Part shown: positions 25,805 to 34,413 of the stretch, in pieces | Layout: the number at the start of each line of letters is the position of its first letter | Position numbering within the stretch: position 1 is the first letter of the stretch | Assembly: GCF_008692605.1 (NCBI RefSeq) | Contig: NZ_LFCT01000004.1 | Location: 1-64,000, forward strand | DNA length: 64,000 bases | Direction of reading: 5' to 3' | DNA from: Sphingobium estronivorans | GTDB taxonomy: Bacteria; Pseudomonadota; Alphaproteobacteria; Sphingomonadales; Sphingomonadaceae | Notes under the pieces: model-generated | Databases searched by the model: none | The model's input: the letters and a program-made list of their open reading frames with translations, nothing else | Told to the model about the DNA's origin: nothing | Position numbers and translations under genes: made by a program

Positions 25805-27115
25805 TCAGGCGGCGGGCGCGATCTCTGCTGCCAACGCCATGATGCGTGCCGCCTTGGCCCGGCCGGTCAGGGCATAGGCCATGTCGCCCGCTTCCCAATA
25901 GGCGATGACGTCCTGCGCCCGGTGGGCGAGCAGCGGGCGTGCCTCCGCCGGGGTTTCGGCGCGGTCGGCGAAGAAGGAAAGCTGCTCGCCATCAGGCGTG
26001 GTGATGGACACGGCGACGGCGGGGCTGTCGGGCGTGGGGTAAAGCTGGACATCGTCGATCCGCCAGGATGCGGGCAAGGGTGGCAGGACGATGCCGGTGG
26101 AACGGCGGATTTCGGCGGCGTTGAGCGTGGCGCTTTCGACCTGCGACGCCATCGCCTGTCGCAGCAGGCCGGTGCGGTGGGACGCGGCGGCTTCGTCGAG
26201 GAAGGTGCTGGCCTCGGCGGCTTGCGGAAATTCGCCCAATTCGCCGCGCGCGATCCAGCCGGTCGCGATCAGCCCGGCGATCCCGGCGGCGCGGGCCAGA
26301 TGCCGCCATGTCCGGCCCTGTTCATTGTCGTTGGCGACGGGGATGGACGTGTCGCGCCGCCGCCCGACCAACGTGCCCTTGGTGCCGTCATGCTTCAGGC
26401 GGAAGTCGATATGCGGCCAACGCTGGCGCCAGCGCCGGGCGACGAGGCGCTCGCCGGGGCGGGCGGCATCGTCCAGCAGCACGACGGCATGGGGGGAAAG
26501 GCGCGCGAACAGGCTGTCCGCCGCGCCACGCACCAGCGGATGGACGGCCCAGGGCGGACCGTCGATGATGAGCAGGTCGATGCTGTCGGGAAGGGCATCG
26601 ATGTCGTACCAGAGGCCGGGCCAATCGCGGCTCTCGGCGGTCAGCGGCGCGTGGCGGAGGTCGGCGTGGAGGCCATGGTCGGTCAGCCAGTTGCGCGTTG
26701 CGGCGACAAAGCCGTCATGCTGATCGAAGCTGGTCAGCCGCCCGCCCCCATGCAGCGCCAGCGCGCGGGCGGCGATCAGGGTGGAGGCGCCCGCGCCCAG
26801 TTCCACCACATGGGCCGGGCGGAGGCGCGCGATCTCGCGGACGATATGGCGCAGGAAGCCGACATCCGCCTTCCAGCTGCCCAGATGCGGGAGCGCATCA
26901 TGGGGCAGGCCGAGTTCGTCCAGCAAGGCGCGCTTGTCCGCCTTGCGTCCGCCCGACAGGCTGGCGAGCAGCCACGGCCAGGTGACCGCGCCGAAGCCGA
27001 TGCGCCAGGCCCAAGAACGGGCGACGTCGGACAGGCGGCGTTGCGCGGCGGCGGCATCGGCGTCGGTGAGGGACAGGAGGCCGGTCAATTCTCTGGAGGT
27101 CACAGGTGCGCCCAT
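25805..27115 (-). CDS. class I methyltransferase fused to an anti-sigma-like membrane/periplasmic domain
   Basis: 436 residues in one uninterrupted frame. Residues 80-255 are a class I SAM methyltransferase (motif I VVELGAGAST at 103-112, acidic LTSFDQHDG at 128-135, LLIIDGPPWA at 181-190). A linker with PVANDN follows, then one membrane helix at about 275-289. Residues 295-436 resemble the periplasmic half of alphaproteobacterial anti-sigma factors: DEAAASHRTGLLRQAM, QVESATLNAAEIRRSTGIVLP, WRIDDVQLYP. The normal cytoplasmic sigma-binding part is replaced by the methyltransferase. The ABC exporter lies 42 bases downstream. No sigma-factor gene is adjacent. Confidence 0.7.
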   Translation of the reverse strand: MGAPVTSRELTGLLSLTDADAAAAQRRLSDVARSWAWRIGFGAVTWPWLLASLSGGRKADKRALLDELGLPHDALPHLGSWKADVGFLRHIVREIARLRPAHVVELGAGASTLIAARALALHGGGRLTSFDQHDGFVAATRNWLTDHGLHADLRHAPLTAESRDWPGLWYDIDALPDSIDLLIIDGPPWAVHPLVRGAADSLFARLSPHAVVLLDDAARPGERLVARRWRQRWPHIDFRLKHDGTKGTLVGRRRDTSIPVANDNEQGRTWRHLARAAGIAGLIATGWIARGELGEFPQAAEASTFLDEAAASHRTGLLRQAMASQVESATLNAAEIRRSTGIVLPPLPASWRIDDVQLYPTPDSPAVAVSITTPDGEQLSFFADRAETPAEARPLLAHRAQDVIAYWEAGDMAYALTGRAKAARIMALAAEIAPAA

Positions 27116-27197
27116 CCTTTATCTGCGGGTCGAGAGGGATTATGCGGCGGATAGCCGGTTCGCACAGGTTCGTATATTCTCACCATAGGGAACGCCG

Positions 27198-28175
27198 ATG
27201 ACATGCATCATATCCGCGACTGTTGAACGCTGGCCGGTCGCGGGGGCCTTCATCATCAGCCGGGGGGCCAAGACGTCCGTGGACGTGGTGGTGTGCACCG
27301 TGGGCGACGGCGTGCATGTCGGCCGGGGCGAAGGCACGGCGATCTATTATGAGGGCGAGACGGCGGAGGGCTGCGCTGCGGCAATCACTGCCTATTCCGG
27401 GCCGCTGGAGCGGGAGGCGCTGTTGGAGCGGATGCCGCGCGGGGCGGCGCGCAACGCGCTGGACTGCGCGCTTTGGGATCTGGAGGCGAAGCGCGCCGGT
27501 GTGCCGGTGTGGCGACTGGCTGGGCTGGAGGAGCCGCGGCCTTTGCCGACCGCCTTCACCATCAGCCTGGGCGAGCCGGAAAAGATGGAGCGGGACGCGC
27601 GCGCGGCGGCGGCGCGCGGCTTCGGGCTGCTCAAATGCAAGCTGATCGGCGAGGGCGACCGGGCGCGGATCGCTGCGGTGCGGGCGGGGGCGCCCGATGT
27701 GCGGCTGATCGTGGACGCCAATGAAAGCTGGCATGATCTGGACATCGTGGCCGAGGCGGGGGCGCTGGCGGAACTGCGCGTGGAGATGGTGGAACAACCG
27801 GTCTTTCATGGGCGGGAGGAGCGGCTGGCCGGGGTCCGGTCGCCCTTGCCGCTCTGCGCCGATGAAAGCTGCCATACCCGCGCCGATCTTGACCGGCTGG
27901 GGGATTTCGATGCGGTGAACATCAAGCTCGACAAGGCGGGCGGGTTGACCGAGGCGCTGGCGCTTTCGCGCGAAGCGAAAATGCGCGGGTTCCGCGTGAT
28001 GGTCGGCTGCATGTTGGGGACGTCGCTGGGGATCGCGCCGGCCGCGCTGGTGGCGCAGGGGGCGGACTGGATCGATCTGGACGGCGCCTTGCTGCTGGCG
28101 AAGGACCGGGAGGGCGCGCTCCTTCTGGATGACGGCCTGCTCCTGCCCGGTCGGTTGTGGGGCGTCGGTCAGTAA
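27198..28175 (+). CDS. dipeptide epimerase (L-Ala-D/L-Glu epimerase type), enolase superfamily
   Basis: 325 residues with the muconate-lactonising subgroup catalytic set: Lys146 and Lys148 in KCK, Asp173 in VDANES, Glu199 in VEQP, Asp222 in ADES and Lys243 in NIKLDK. The pattern DES and the GCMLGTSLGIAPA end are usual in L-Ala-D/L-Glu epimerases, which recycle murein tripeptide. Its stop overlaps the convergent beta-barrel gene by a few bases. The start at 27198 follows GGGAACGCCG. Specificity for Ala-Glu is inferred from family only. Confidence 0.86.
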   Translation: MTCIISATVERWPVAGAFIISRGAKTSVDVVVCTVGDGVHVGRGEGTAIYYEGETAEGCAAAITAYSGPLEREALLERMPRGAARNALDCALWDLEAKRAGVPVWRLAGLEEPRPLPTAFTISLGEPEKMERDARAAAARGFGLLKCKLIGEGDRARIAAVRAGAPDVRLIVDANESWHDLDIVAEAGALAELRVEMVEQPVFHGREERLAGVRSPLPLCADESCHTRADLDRLGDFDAVNIKLDKAGGLTEALALSREAKMRGFRVMVGCMLGTSLGIAPAALVAQGADWIDLDGALLLAKDREGALLLDDGLLLPGRLWGVGQ

Positions 28176-28558
28176 CCCAGCGTCAGGCCGAGAGTGTAAT
28201 ATTTGGGTCCGACATTCGCCTTGGCGCGCAACTTGGGGATCAGCGGCATGGCGAGCGTGGCATAGGGCCGGGTGTTGTCGCCGCTGAACCGCACGCCCGC
28301 GCCGATGGTGGCGGAGGCGGGCAGGCTGTAGGTCGCCTCCACCCGTCCATAAAGTTTCGTGTCGCCGTCGCGCAGATAGACGCCGCCACCCGGCGTCAGG
28401 CTGAAGCCGCCCAGATTCATGGCATAACCCGCGCCGATTTCCGTGCCCCAATGGCCATCGGCGCGGCCATAGTCGATTTCGGCGCCGATCCCTTCGGCAT
28501 GGGCGGCGGGGGACAAGGCGATCGCGGCGGCGGCCAGCAAATAAGATAGTCTGTTCAT
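28169..28558 (-). CDS. small outer-membrane beta-barrel-like protein
   Basis: 129 residues. A signal peptide of about 21 residues (RLSYLLAAAAIALSPAAHA) is followed by alternating beta strands rich in Gly, Tyr and Thr (GAEIDYGRADGHWGTEIGAG, YATLAMPLIP) and an aromatic C-terminal strand ending in Tyr. That is the profile of a small outer-membrane barrel. The ATG at 28558 gives the proper signal peptide. No function is known; the 3' end overlaps the epimerase gene by a few bases. Confidence 0.7.
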   Translation of the reverse strand: MNRLSYLLAAAAIALSPAAHAEGIGAEIDYGRADGHWGTEIGAGYAMNLGGFSLTPGGGVYLRDGDTKLYGRVEATYSLPASATIGAGVRFSGDNTRPYATLAMPLIPKLRAKANVGPKYYTLGLTLGY

Positions 28559-28650
28559 AGCCGGACAGGGCCTGACTTCCACCGCGGCGTCAGGCAAGCG
28601 GGCGCAGGACGGACCGAGTCCGATATGGGGTCAGGCGAGTCGGCGGTTCT

Positions 28651-29817
28651 TCAACCGGCCTGTTGATCGACGCTCATGACGGGCTGGACCTCCGGATAGG
28701 GCATGATGGAGCGGCCGTCCGGCGCGGCGGTAAAGCTGGTCTGCGTGGGATAGGCAAATTCGATCCCCTCCGCGGCGAAACGTTTCCAGATGGCAAGGCC
28801 GACACGGTGCCGTGCCTGAAAATAATCATGGGTGTCGGGGTCGGGCACGTCGAAATTGAGCTGATAGTCGAGCGAACTGGCGCCAAAGCTGATGAGGCCC
28901 GCATTGACGAAAATATGTCCCTGCGCCTCCACGATCTCCTTCAGCATGGCGGGGATGGCGTCGGCCTTGTCCTGCGGCGTCTGGTAGATGATGCCGATGG
29001 CGAAGGTCACGCGGCGCTGGGCCAGCATCTGGAGGCTGGTGATTTCCTTTTGCAGCAGATTGGCGTTGGAGATCACCTTCTTCTCGCCGCTCATCGCGCG
29101 CAGGCGGGTGCTTTTGAGGCCGATATGCTCGACCCGGGCGGTGGTCTGGTCATAGGTGATGATCTCGCCCTGGCGGAAGGGCTTGTCGAAGATGATCGAC
29201 AGCGCGGCGAACAGGTCGGAGAAGATGCCCTGCGCCGCCAGGCCGATGGCGATGCCGCCGATGCCGAGGCCCGCGACCAGACCGGTGACATTGACCCCCA
29301 GATTGTCGAGTACGACGATCAGCGCGATGGCGAACAGGGCGAAGGTCACCAGCACGCGAATCAGGCCCATGGCATTGGCGAGCGTTTGGCCATCGTCGGC
29401 GGCGGTGCGCCGCTCGACCAGCCCCAATATGATCTCGCGCGTCCAGATGGCGCATTGGAACACGGCGGCGATGGTGAAGAAAAAGGCGACGGTCTTCAGC
29501 ACCATTTGCGGCGGATTGGCGTAGCTGACCACCAGCCGTGCGGCGACCGCTGCCATGAAGAAATGGGTGGTGCGGGCAAAGGCCCGGCCTGCGACATTGG
29601 CGAGGCCCAGCGTGTCGCCCGGCGCGCCCCTGAACCGCCCGCCAATGCCGCGCAGCGCCGTCAGCAGCGTATAGATGACGACGGCGGCGCCGATGGCGAT
29701 CAGGATCTGGACGGAGTGGAGCGAGAACCAATGGATCGTCGCATGCCACATCTCGGTGAGATTGGGTGGGCGGACGTCGATCTCGGGCAGGGCGACAGGA
29801 TCTTGCTTGGCGGCCAT
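28651..29817 (-). CDS. mechanosensitive ion channel, MscS family
   Basis: 388 residues. Four or five helices precede the pore helix, where GLGIGGIAIGLAAQGIFSDLFA is the glycine/alanine-packed TM3 of MscS. The cytoplasmic beta domain begins with FDKPFRQGEIITYDQTTA and VEHIGLKSTRLR. It opens under membrane tension to release solutes. Topoisomerase IB is 27 bases upstream on the same strand, so they could share a message. Confidence 0.92.
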   Translation of the reverse strand: MAAKQDPVALPEIDVRPPNLTEMWHATIHWFSLHSVQILIAIGAAVVIYTLLTALRGIGGRFRGAPGDTLGLANVAGRAFARTTHFFMAAVAARLVVSYANPPQMVLKTVAFFFTIAAVFQCAIWTREIILGLVERRTAADDGQTLANAMGLIRVLVTFALFAIALIVVLDNLGVNVTGLVAGLGIGGIAIGLAAQGIFSDLFAALSIIFDKPFRQGEIITYDQTTARVEHIGLKSTRLRAMSGEKKVISNANLLQKEITSLQMLAQRRVTFAIGIIYQTPQDKADAIPAMLKEIVEAQGHIFVNAGLISFGASSLDYQLNFDVPDPDTHDYFQARHRVGLAIWKRFAAEGIEFAYPTQTSFTAAPDGRSIMPYPEVQPVMSVDQQAG

Positions 29818-29844
29818 GGATGTCCTTGAGCTTATGGATGCGGA

Positions 29845-30855
29845 TCAGGCCGCCATGGAAAGCGCCGGTGCGGCGTCCCGGCTCTCCAGAAAGGCGATCA
29901 ATCCGCGTTCGTAACGGGAGAGATAGCGGCTTCTGCGCGGCAGGCGAAGCCCTTCGCGCCATTCATCCTGTCCGTTGCGGCAAAGCTCTATCAAAGCGGG
30001 ATGAATATAGCTTTTGCGGCTGATCGCGGGGGTGTTGCCCAGCGCTTCGGCTACAGGCGCGATCATCTGCTTGAGCGAGACGCTGCCGGATGCCAGCGCT
30101 TCGAAGGCAATGACGGAGGCGCCCCAGGTGCGGAAATGCTTGGCGGTGAAGTCACCGCCCATGGCCTCGGCGATATAGGCGTTGACGTCGCTGGAGGTGA
30201 TCGGACGGGCGACACCATCCTCATCCAGATATTGGAAGAGATGCTGGCCGGGCAAATCCTGCACCGCGCGGACGAACCGGGCGAGGCGGCGGTCGGTGAC
30301 GGTCAGCTCATGCTCGCGCCCCGATTTGGCGCGGTAGCGCAGGCGCAGCGCCTCTCCACGCACATCGGCGTGGCGGCGGCGCAGGGTGGTGGCGCCGAAG
30401 CTCTTGTTCGCGGCGGCATATTGTTCATTGCCGATGCGAACCTTGGCGAGATCGAGCAGGCGGACAACGGCGGCAAGGGTCTTTTCCTTGCGCAGTCCGC
30501 GCCGGGAAAGATCGGCTTCGATCCGGGCGCGCAGCTTGGGCAGGGCCGCTCCGAACGCCGGACAGCCCGCATATTTCTCCGCCTCCCGCGCGGCGCGGAA
30601 GTCGATATGATAGCGATATTGCTTGCGCCCCCGGTCGTCATAGCCGGTCGCCTGGATATGGCCGTGGCACGACGGACAAAACCAGCAGTCGCGATAGGCG
30701 GGCGGCATGGCGATGGCATTCAGCCGGTCGATTTCGTCCCGGTCGGTGATGCGTTCGCCATCCGCGCTGAAATAGGCCCATCCTCGTTTCAGCGCCCGGC
30801 GGCTGATCCCGGGCAGGCTGTCATTGGCATGGATGATTCGGGATGGCGCTGGCAT
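29845..30855 (-). CDS. DNA topoisomerase IB (poxvirus/bacterial type)
   Basis: 336 residues. Conserved parts include GWAYFSADGERI, AIAMPPAYRDCW, LAKVRIGNEQYA, and the catalytic segment SRKSYIHPAL, whose Tyr forms the 3'-phosphotyrosyl bond. Arg and His residues of the tyrosine-recombinase-like active site are present in TAKHFRTWGA. A Cys pair in FCPSCHGHIQA near residues 59-62 is common in this bacterial group. It relaxes supercoils of either sign. Neighbour MscS may be in the same operon. Confidence 0.92.
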   Translation of the reverse strand: MPAPSRIIHANDSLPGISRRALKRGWAYFSADGERITDRDEIDRLNAIAMPPAYRDCWFCPSCHGHIQATGYDDRGRKQYRYHIDFRAAREAEKYAGCPAFGAALPKLRARIEADLSRRGLRKEKTLAAVVRLLDLAKVRIGNEQYAAANKSFGATTLRRRHADVRGEALRLRYRAKSGREHELTVTDRRLARFVRAVQDLPGQHLFQYLDEDGVARPITSSDVNAYIAEAMGGDFTAKHFRTWGASVIAFEALASGSVSLKQMIAPVAEALGNTPAISRKSYIHPALIELCRNGQDEWREGLRLPRRSRYLSRYERGLIAFLESRDAAPALSMAA

Positions 30856-30901
30856 GACGGTCTCATGGCTTCAAACCCGTCGTCGCCCGCTTCGTTCCGT
30901 T

Positions 30902-31606
30902 TCAGCGGAGCTGGGCCGGGCGGCGGCCCGGCAGGCGCCAGTGCAAGGGATGACGGCGCATTACCGACAAATGGGCGAAGATCAGCGTCAGGCAGAGGAT
31001 CGCGGCGGGGATCGCGGCGCCTCGGGCCAGCGGCCACAGCAGGGCGACGATCAGCGCCGCGACGGTCGCGGCCAGCGCGGCCAGCGTCGCGCCTGCCTCG
31101 CCATCGGGGCCGCGCAGCCAGAAGACGCAGCCGCCCATGCCCAGCGCAAAGGCCATGGCGAAGCGCACGGCCTGTCCTGGCTCTGCCCCCTCTCCGGCAA
31201 GGCCGCAGCCGATCAGCAGCAACAGGATCGCGCCCGCCAGCCCCCGGCGCGGCAGGCGGCCCAGCAAAGGGGTGACGAGCGGATAGATCAGCCATTCCCC
31301 CAGGGCGATGGCGATCAGGATCGCGACGGCGAGCCGGGCCTGATCCGGACCGGCGATGACTGCGACCGCCGCGATGCCGGCCCAGGGCAGCAGCCGCATC
31401 GGCGCCATGCGGATATGGCTGATCCAGCCGCGCAGGCCCGCCCGCGTTTCCCAGCGCCGGTCGGCGAGGCGCAACTGGAAGGCGGCGATGAGGAACAGCG
31501 CTTCCACGCCCCAGGGCAGCAGCGCAGGCGCGGCCAGCGGCGACGCCAGCACCAGTCCCAGCAGCAATCCATGCGCCATGCTCAAAATCTTCAACTCGCC
31601 CTTCAT
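30902..31606 (-). CDS. polytopic membrane protein, unknown function, coupled to the O-glycosylation ligase
   Basis: 234 residues, almost entirely hydrophobic: about seven helices (for example AHGLLLGLVLASPLAAPALL, LLPWAGIAAVAVIAG, AGAILLLLIGCGLAG). A basic tail (RRHPLHWRLPGRRPAQLR) ends it. I recognise no family. Its ATG overlaps the stop of the exosortase-A-associated ligase by ATGA, so it probably belongs to that glycan pathway. The long open frame extends further upstream, but ATG 31606 is favoured by the overlap and the hydrophobic N-terminus. Confidence 0.65.
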   Translation of the reverse strand: MKGELKILSMAHGLLLGLVLASPLAAPALLPWGVEALFLIAAFQLRLADRRWETRAGLRGWISHIRMAPMRLLPWAGIAAVAVIAGPDQARLAVAILIAIALGEWLIYPLVTPLLGRLPRRGLAGAILLLLIGCGLAGEGAEPGQAVRFAMAFALGMGGCVFWLRGPDGEAGATLAALAATVAALIVALLWPLARGAAIPAAILCLTLIFAHLSVMRRHPLHWRLPGRRPAQLR

Positions 31607-32964
31607 GCGGCGTTCCCCTGCGCGACCGGTGACGGGGCAAAGAACGGCTGGCGCGCGGCGGACTTGCGCCGGCGTGTCAGATAGGTGTCGAGGCCAATCT
31701 GAAGCGACAGCATCATGAAGATGAAGGGCTGATAGGCGATGCCCACGAACAGCGATCCCACCATATAGACGACATGCCCCTGTTGCAGGGCGACGGCGAA
31801 GGGCGCGACCCAGGCGTCGTCGCCATCCCGCCTGCGGTACATCCGCCGGATCGTTTCGGTGCGGATGAAACAGATGAGGTGCAGCAGCGCCCAGAGGAAG
31901 AAGCCGAAATAGCCCTGTTCCCCCAGCATCTCGAAATAGGCGCTGTGATAGGCGCGGCCATGGTCGGTGACGATGCGCTTTTCCATGCGCGATCCGGCGG
32001 CGTCGGTGACGCGCTCCTGCATGACATAGGTGAAGCTGTTCTGGAGATAGTTGTCGAAGCCGCCGCCGCCCGGATGCTCCTTCACATAGCCGAGCGTCCA
32101 TTTCCAGACTTCGAGGCGCGTGGAGGCGCTCTCGTCGCTCTGGTGATTTTCGATGGTGGACATGCGCTGGGTGAAGCTGGCGGGCAGGAAGGGGATGGCC
32201 GCCAGTGCCGCCAGCGCCATCAAAGGACCGTAGATAAAGCGTCGCTTCGACCGCATCAGCATGAGACCCGCGAGGATGGCGATGCAGACAAGCCCGGTGC
32301 GCGCCTCCGTCCCGATTGGCATCAGCAGGCAGGCGAAGCAGAGCGCATAGGCGAAGAGCTTCACCCGCCAGTCGGGCGGAAAGACGGTGCCATGTTGGGA
32401 GAGCCAGAGGATCAGCGGGATCAGCGAAATCGCGACCGTGGAAATGATGCTGCCTTCGTAAAGGCCGCTATTATTGTCCACCATCAGGTTCAGCACGCCA
32501 TAGCCGCCGCCCGACAGCGCGGTCTTCATGCCGCCATTGATGATGATCGTGCTGGCGCAGAGCACCATGAAGAGGGCCAGCGCCTCAATCCGCAGGCGCG
32601 TGCGCAAGGTGATGGGCAGGAAGATGGCGAAGATCATCGCCTTCCACACCCAGGCCCATTTGGTCGCGGCATTGATCGGGAAGTCCGCCGTCGCCGTGGT
32701 ATATCCGCACCAGGCAAGCAGCAGCAACAGGATCACCTGCCGCATGGAGAAGCGGCAATCCTTCTTGTCGTCGACCAGCAGCCAGGCCCCAACCGCCAGC
32801 ACGAAGGCGATGAAGGAAATGGGGATGCTGTTCAACAGGAAATAGGACAGCCGCTGGGGTGATACGATGTCGATATAGGCATAGACCGCGATCAGCAGGA
32901 ACGGTCGCCTGAAGCCAGCCAGGAAGAAGGCGCCGAGGAAGGCGACGAAGAACAGGTCACGCAT
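31603..32964 (-). CDS. putative O-glycosylation ligase, exosortase A-associated
   Basis: 453 residues, about ten membrane helices. The N-terminus MRDLFFVAFLGAFFLAGF and the segment YIDIVSPQRLSYFLLNSIP are typical of the exosortase A-associated O-antigen-ligase-like family (TIGR03097 type). A large periplasmic loop contains STRLEVWKWTLGYVKEHP and HSAYFEMLGEQGYFGF, the ligase signature. It would transfer a glycan to a protein or lipid in the periplasm. The start is overlapped by a 42-residue ORF (ATGCGTGA), and the downstream gene overlaps by ATGA. No exosortase or PEP-CTERM protein is visible nearby. Confidence 0.88.
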   Translation of the reverse strand: MRDLFFVAFLGAFFLAGFRRPFLLIAVYAYIDIVSPQRLSYFLLNSIPISFIAFVLAVGAWLLVDDKKDCRFSMRQVILLLLLAWCGYTTATADFPINAATKWAWVWKAMIFAIFLPITLRTRLRIEALALFMVLCASTIIINGGMKTALSGGGYGVLNLMVDNNSGLYEGSIISTVAISLIPLILWLSQHGTVFPPDWRVKLFAYALCFACLLMPIGTEARTGLVCIAILAGLMLMRSKRRFIYGPLMALAALAAIPFLPASFTQRMSTIENHQSDESASTRLEVWKWTLGYVKEHPGGGGFDNYLQNSFTYVMQERVTDAAGSRMEKRIVTDHGRAYHSAYFEMLGEQGYFGFFLWALLHLICFIRTETIRRMYRRRDGDDAWVAPFAVALQQGHVVYMVGSLFVGIAYQPFIFMMLSLQIGLDTYLTRRRKSAARQPFFAPSPVAQGNAA

Positions 32965-33085
32965 TGCTGTTCTCCGGGTCGTTTTCCGGATCGGGATCGC
33001 GGTCAAGATCGGGGCGCGACAGCAACCGCCAGGCCGTCAACATGATGACGCCATGACTGACAAGAAGGGAGAGCGCGTCGATCAT
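32957..33085 (-). CDS. 42-residue membrane mini-protein upstream of the O-glycosylation ligase
   Basis: A short frame from ATG 33085 to TGA 32957 encodes one hydrophobic helix (ALSLLVSHGVIMLTAW) followed by an acidic tail (DLDRDPDPENDPEN). Its stop lies inside the first codons of the ligase gene (ATGCGTGA), the arrangement of translational coupling. The ribosome binding site is weak. No family is recognised, and it could also be only a leader that sets ligase translation. Confidence 0.5.
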   Translation of the reverse strand: MIDALSLLVSHGVIMLTAWRLLSRPDLDRDPDPENDPENSNA

Positions 33086-33175
33086 CGCTTGAGAAGGGTG
33101 TCCGTAACCACGACGCCATCCCTAACCCAACAGAGTTGACGGCCCGTTAAACCTTTTCAGGCAAAGAATCGGGGC

Positions 33176-34402
33176 ATGACACGGATACTCCATGTGCTGG
33201 ACCACAGCCTGCCGATGCAGAGCGGATACACCTTCCGCACCCGCGCGATATTGCGGGCGCAGAAGGCCAGGGGCTGGGAAGTGCGCGGCATTACCGGCCA
33301 CCGCCACAGTGCAGAGGGTCCGTTGGAGGAAATCGTCGACGGCCTGCATTTCCATCGCACGCCGGGCGAATCGGGCGGAGGCAATCCGCTGCTGCGTGAG
33401 TGGCGGGACATTTCCGCCCATGCCGATGCCATCGAGTCGCTGGTGCGGCAATGGCGCCCGGACGTCATCCACGCTCATTCGCCGGTGCTGAACGCCATCG
33501 CCGCGCAGAAGGTGGCCAAGCGCCACGGCATCCCGATGATCTACGAAATTCGCGCCTTCTGGGAGGATGCGGCGGTCGGCAACGGCACGGGGACGGAGGG
33601 GAGCCCGCGCTATTGGCTGACCCGGCGGCTGGAAACCCATGCGGTGCGCGCCGCCGATGCAGTGGCGGTGATCTGCGAAGGGCTGCGCGGCGATCTGGTT
33701 GCGCGGGGGGTCGATGCGGACAAGATCATCGTGTCCCCCAATGGCGTCGATATGGAGCAGTTCGGCACGCCCGTTCCCCGCGATCCGGCGCTGACGAAGA
33801 AACTGGGCCTGGAGGGCGCGGATGTCGTCGGCTTCATCGGCAGCTTCTACGATTATGAGGGGCTGGACGACCTGATCGCGGCCCTGCCGAAGCTGGTGCG
33901 GGCGCGGCCCAGGGCGAAGCTGCTGCTGGTCGGCGGCGGCCCGTGCGAACAGGCGCTGCGCGATCAGGCCATGGCCTCGCCCTTTGCCGACCATATCGTT
34001 TTCGTCGGTAGGGTGCCGCACGATCAGGTCGAGGATTATTACGCACAGGTCGACATATTGGCCTATCCACGCAAGGCAATGCGACTCACCGATCTGGTGA
34101 CGCCGCTGAAGCCGCTGGAGGCCATGGCGCAGGGCCGTCTGGTCGCGGCCTCGGGGGTTGGCGGCCATTGCGAACTGATCGAGCATGGCGTCACCGGCAC
34201 GCTGTTCGCGCCTGACAATCCGCCCGCCATGGCCGCTGCGCTGGCCAGGATGTTCGAGGATCGCAGCTTCTGGGACGAGCGCCGGGCAGTGGCGCGGGCG
34301 TTCGTGGAGCGCGAGCGTAACTGGTCGTCAAACATTCTTCGTTACGAACCCGTTTATCAGCGGTTGCTGGCGCATCCGCGGCGGGTGCGGGCGGCGGCCT
34401 GA
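33176..34402 (+). CDS. glycosyltransferase, exosortase A system-associated (GT4 type)
   Basis: 408 residues. The opening RILHVLDHSLPMQSGYTFRT is the hallmark of the exosortase A-associated GT4 family (TIGR04063 type). Two Rossmann domains follow: PDVIHAHSPV and YEIRAFWEDA in the first; VGFIGSFYDYEGLDDLI, LLVGGGP and PLKPLEAMAQGRLV in the second, the last holding the nucleotide-sugar-binding Glu. It is divergent from the ligase unit, the two being separated by 91 bases. It probably builds the glycan that the ligase transfers. Confidence 0.9.
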   Translation: MTRILHVLDHSLPMQSGYTFRTRAILRAQKARGWEVRGITGHRHSAEGPLEEIVDGLHFHRTPGESGGGNPLLREWRDISAHADAIESLVRQWRPDVIHAHSPVLNAIAAQKVAKRHGIPMIYEIRAFWEDAAVGNGTGTEGSPRYWLTRRLETHAVRAADAVAVICEGLRGDLVARGVDADKIIVSPNGVDMEQFGTPVPRDPALTKKLGLEGADVVGFIGSFYDYEGLDDLIAALPKLVRARPRAKLLLVGGGPCEQALRDQAMASPFADHIVFVGRVPHDQVEDYYAQVDILAYPRKAMRLTDLVTPLKPLEAMAQGRLVAASGVGGHCELIEHGVTGTLFAPDNPPAMAAALARMFEDRSFWDERRAVARAFVERERNWSSNILRYEPVYQRLLAHPRRVRAAA

Positions 34403-34413
34403 AAGGGCGCGGC

